Below, in pieces: positions 14,728 to 15,622 of a DNA stretch of 15,622 nt. A program made the position numbers and the translations under genes. This DNA comes from Candidatus Eiseniibacteriota bacterium. Lineage in GTDB: Bacteria > JAFGKV01. Below the pieces are notes generated by a model. That model did no database searches. It worked only from the letters and a program-made list of their open reading frames with translations, and had not been told where the DNA came from. The DNA is taken from positions 1 to 15,622 of the forward strand of contig JALOPK010000037.1 in the NCBI GenBank assembly GCA_025453925.1, written 5' to 3'. Position 1 is the stretch's first letter, and the number at the start of each line of letters is the position of its first letter.

Positions 14728-15525
14728 CTACAGCACGAACAGCAGGGTTCGCATCACGTCCTCGTAGTCGCGATGATCGAACCTCACCATGAATGGGTCG
14801 ATGGTCCGTGCACCCGGGAAGAAGCCGGCCCTGAACGCCCGGGTATGCTGCCGGTACTTGATCACCAGCTCGAACCGGTCAGGGAGCGGGAAACGGCAGC
14901 GAGCGACATCCCCTCGAAGGGCTTCCTCCGCGCCCGATCGAATCCGTTCGACCGCGGCGGCGGGGTGGAGGTTGACGGTGGAATCGCCCACGCCGCGCTT
15001 CACCGCCACCGTGCCGATGGCGGGATTCACCGACGCTACTTCCTCACAGAGCCCTTCGTCCCCCGACACGAACACAACGGGGACATCAGCGGTCGCGGCG
15101 GCATAGGCGTGGAGCAGGAACTCGGACATGGGCTGCCCGTTGAGCCGGATGTGGGTGACGGAGCCGGTCATGGTGTGCGACAGGGGGCTGGCGGCCGACC
15201 CCGCCCGTGAATGGTAGCCGATCATCAGGAGGGCCGAGAAGGTGCGGTCGATTTCCTGTATCATGGAAAACGGATGGCCGCTCCATCCCCTGACCAGGCG
15301 GATCTCCCGGGGGAGCTTCGTCGCCAGGAGATTGCGTCCCGTATCATGCGCATCCTTGACCCAGATCTCCTTCGCTCCCGCTGCCAACGCGCCCTCGCAC
15401 GCCGCGTTCACCTCGGCGGTCATCTGATCACGGAACTCGCCGTAGTCGGGCTTCCTCGCATCGGTCTCATCGTCATGGGTCGTGCCAGTGATGCCCTCGA
15501 TGTCCGCGCTGAGATACACCTTCAT
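14728..15525 (-). CDS. dppA: M55-family D-aminopeptidase, DppA-like
   Basis: This 265-residue protein matches the zinc D-aminopeptidase DppA of Bacillus. It begins MKVYLSADIEGITG with Asp8 and Glu10, then DAH with His60, GYHS with His105, SHTMTG with His116, and Glu135 after QPMS. These correspond, within one or two residues, to the known zinc ligands (Asp8, Glu10, His60, His104, Glu133) and the proposed nucleophile His115 of B. subtilis DppA. The enzyme releases N-terminal D-amino acids, for example D-Ala from wall-derived peptides, and forms a self-compartmentalised decamer in the known case. The ATG at 15525 has AGGAGG six bases upstream and overlaps the stop of the preceding gene. No Dpp oligopeptide transporter genes are visible in the window. 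Confidence 0.93.
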   Translation of the reverse strand: MKVYLSADIEGITGTTHDDETDARKPDYGEFRDQMTAEVNAACEGALAAGAKEIWVKDAHDTGRNLLATKLPREIRLVRGWSGHPFSMIQEIDRTFSALLMIGYHSRAGSAASPLSHTMTGSVTHIRLNGQPMSEFLLHAYAAATADVPVVFVSGDEGLCEEVASVNPAIGTVAVKRGVGDSTVNLHPAAAVERIRSGAEEALRGDVARCRFPLPDRFELVIKYRQHTRAFRAGFFPGARTIDPFMVRFDHRDYEDVMRTLLFVL

Positions 15526-15622
15526 GACTGCCCTCCTTCCTGCGCGCCATAGGCGGTGCAGGTGAGTCTTCGGGATTCGGAATGCTCATCCGTCCATATC
15601 ACGTAGCCAATGGTATCGGGGG
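15522..15622 (-). CDS. C-terminal 32 residues of an unidentified protein
   Basis: On the minus strand only one frame stays open from the window edge. It gives 32 residues (PDTIGYVIWTDEHSESRRL and then TCTAYGAQEGGQS) before TGA at 15522-15524. The stop overlaps the dppA ATG as ATGA, the same arrangement as two other gene pairs in the window, which supports it as a real upstream gene. The other two frames hit stops within 25-40 bases. The fragment is too short to recognise. The dppA ribosome binding site lies inside it, which suggests translational coupling. Confidence 0.6.
   Translation of the reverse strand, partial: PDTIGYVIWTDEHSESRRLTCTAYGAQEGGQS
15532..15537 (-). promoter_or_regulatory. 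AGGAGG ribosome binding site of the dppA-like gene
   Basis: AGGAGG on the minus strand stands six bases before the ATG at 15525 and confirms that start. It is embedded in the last codons (QEGGQS) of the upstream partial gene. Confidence 0.85.

Overview
The window is GC-rich DNA (by eye well over 60% GC) with tightly packed, mostly minus-strand bacterial genes. Three adjacent gene pairs share the four-base ATGA stop/start overlap, and most starts have a recognisable purine-rich ribosome binding site. No rRNA, tRNA, CRISPR array, transposase, phage gene or plasmid gene was seen. The gene set includes a Tat-exported Cys-type sulfatase with an oxygen-sensitive radical SAM maturase, a DUF169 protein, a DppA-type D-aminopeptidase and a TldD/TldE pair. 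It suggests a free-living, probably anaerobic or facultative environmental bacterium. The phylum cannot be fixed from this sequence.

Layout from the left. Positions 1-297 (minus) hold the first 99 codons of a tautomerase-superfamily protein that runs off the window. Positions 298-1141 are an 844-base stretch without a convincing gene; it is rich in inverted repeats (a perfect 16-bp hairpin at 800-835) and holds two REP-like direct repeats exactly 120 bases apart. Positions 1142-9670 are a minus-strand block that reads, in transcription order: an AEC-family transporter, a GT39/ArnT-like membrane glycosyltransferase, a 1057-codon membrane protein of GT-C type, TldD, and TldE. AEC/GT39 and TldD/TldE overlap by four bases and 22 bases separate the GT-C gene from tldD, so much or all of this is probably one operon.

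Positions 9671-10174 are a divergent intergenic region with possible decayed coding sequence. Positions 10175-11659 (plus) encode a Tat-signal sulfatase with a CSPFR active-site motif. Convergent to it, positions 11689-15622 (minus) form a second operon, in transcription order: the last 32 codons of an unidentified protein (ATGA overlap), DppA-like M55 D-aminopeptidase, a YkvA-like DUF1232 membrane protein, DUF169 protein, HIT hydrolase, and an anaerobic sulfatase-maturating radical SAM enzyme (anSME) with a SEC-C tail.

How they fit together. The anSME is expected to convert Cys92 of the neighbouring sulfatase to formylglycine in the cytoplasm before Tat export; this is the clearest functional link. 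The left operon joins two polyprenyl-sugar-type membrane glycosyltransferases to a TldD/TldE metalloprotease, and the right operon joins a D-aminopeptidase to the maturase. Peptide turnover is therefore a theme on both sides, but a single pathway linking the two blocks is inference only. Two genes, at the far left and far right edges, are partial and rest on my own translation of the minus strand.
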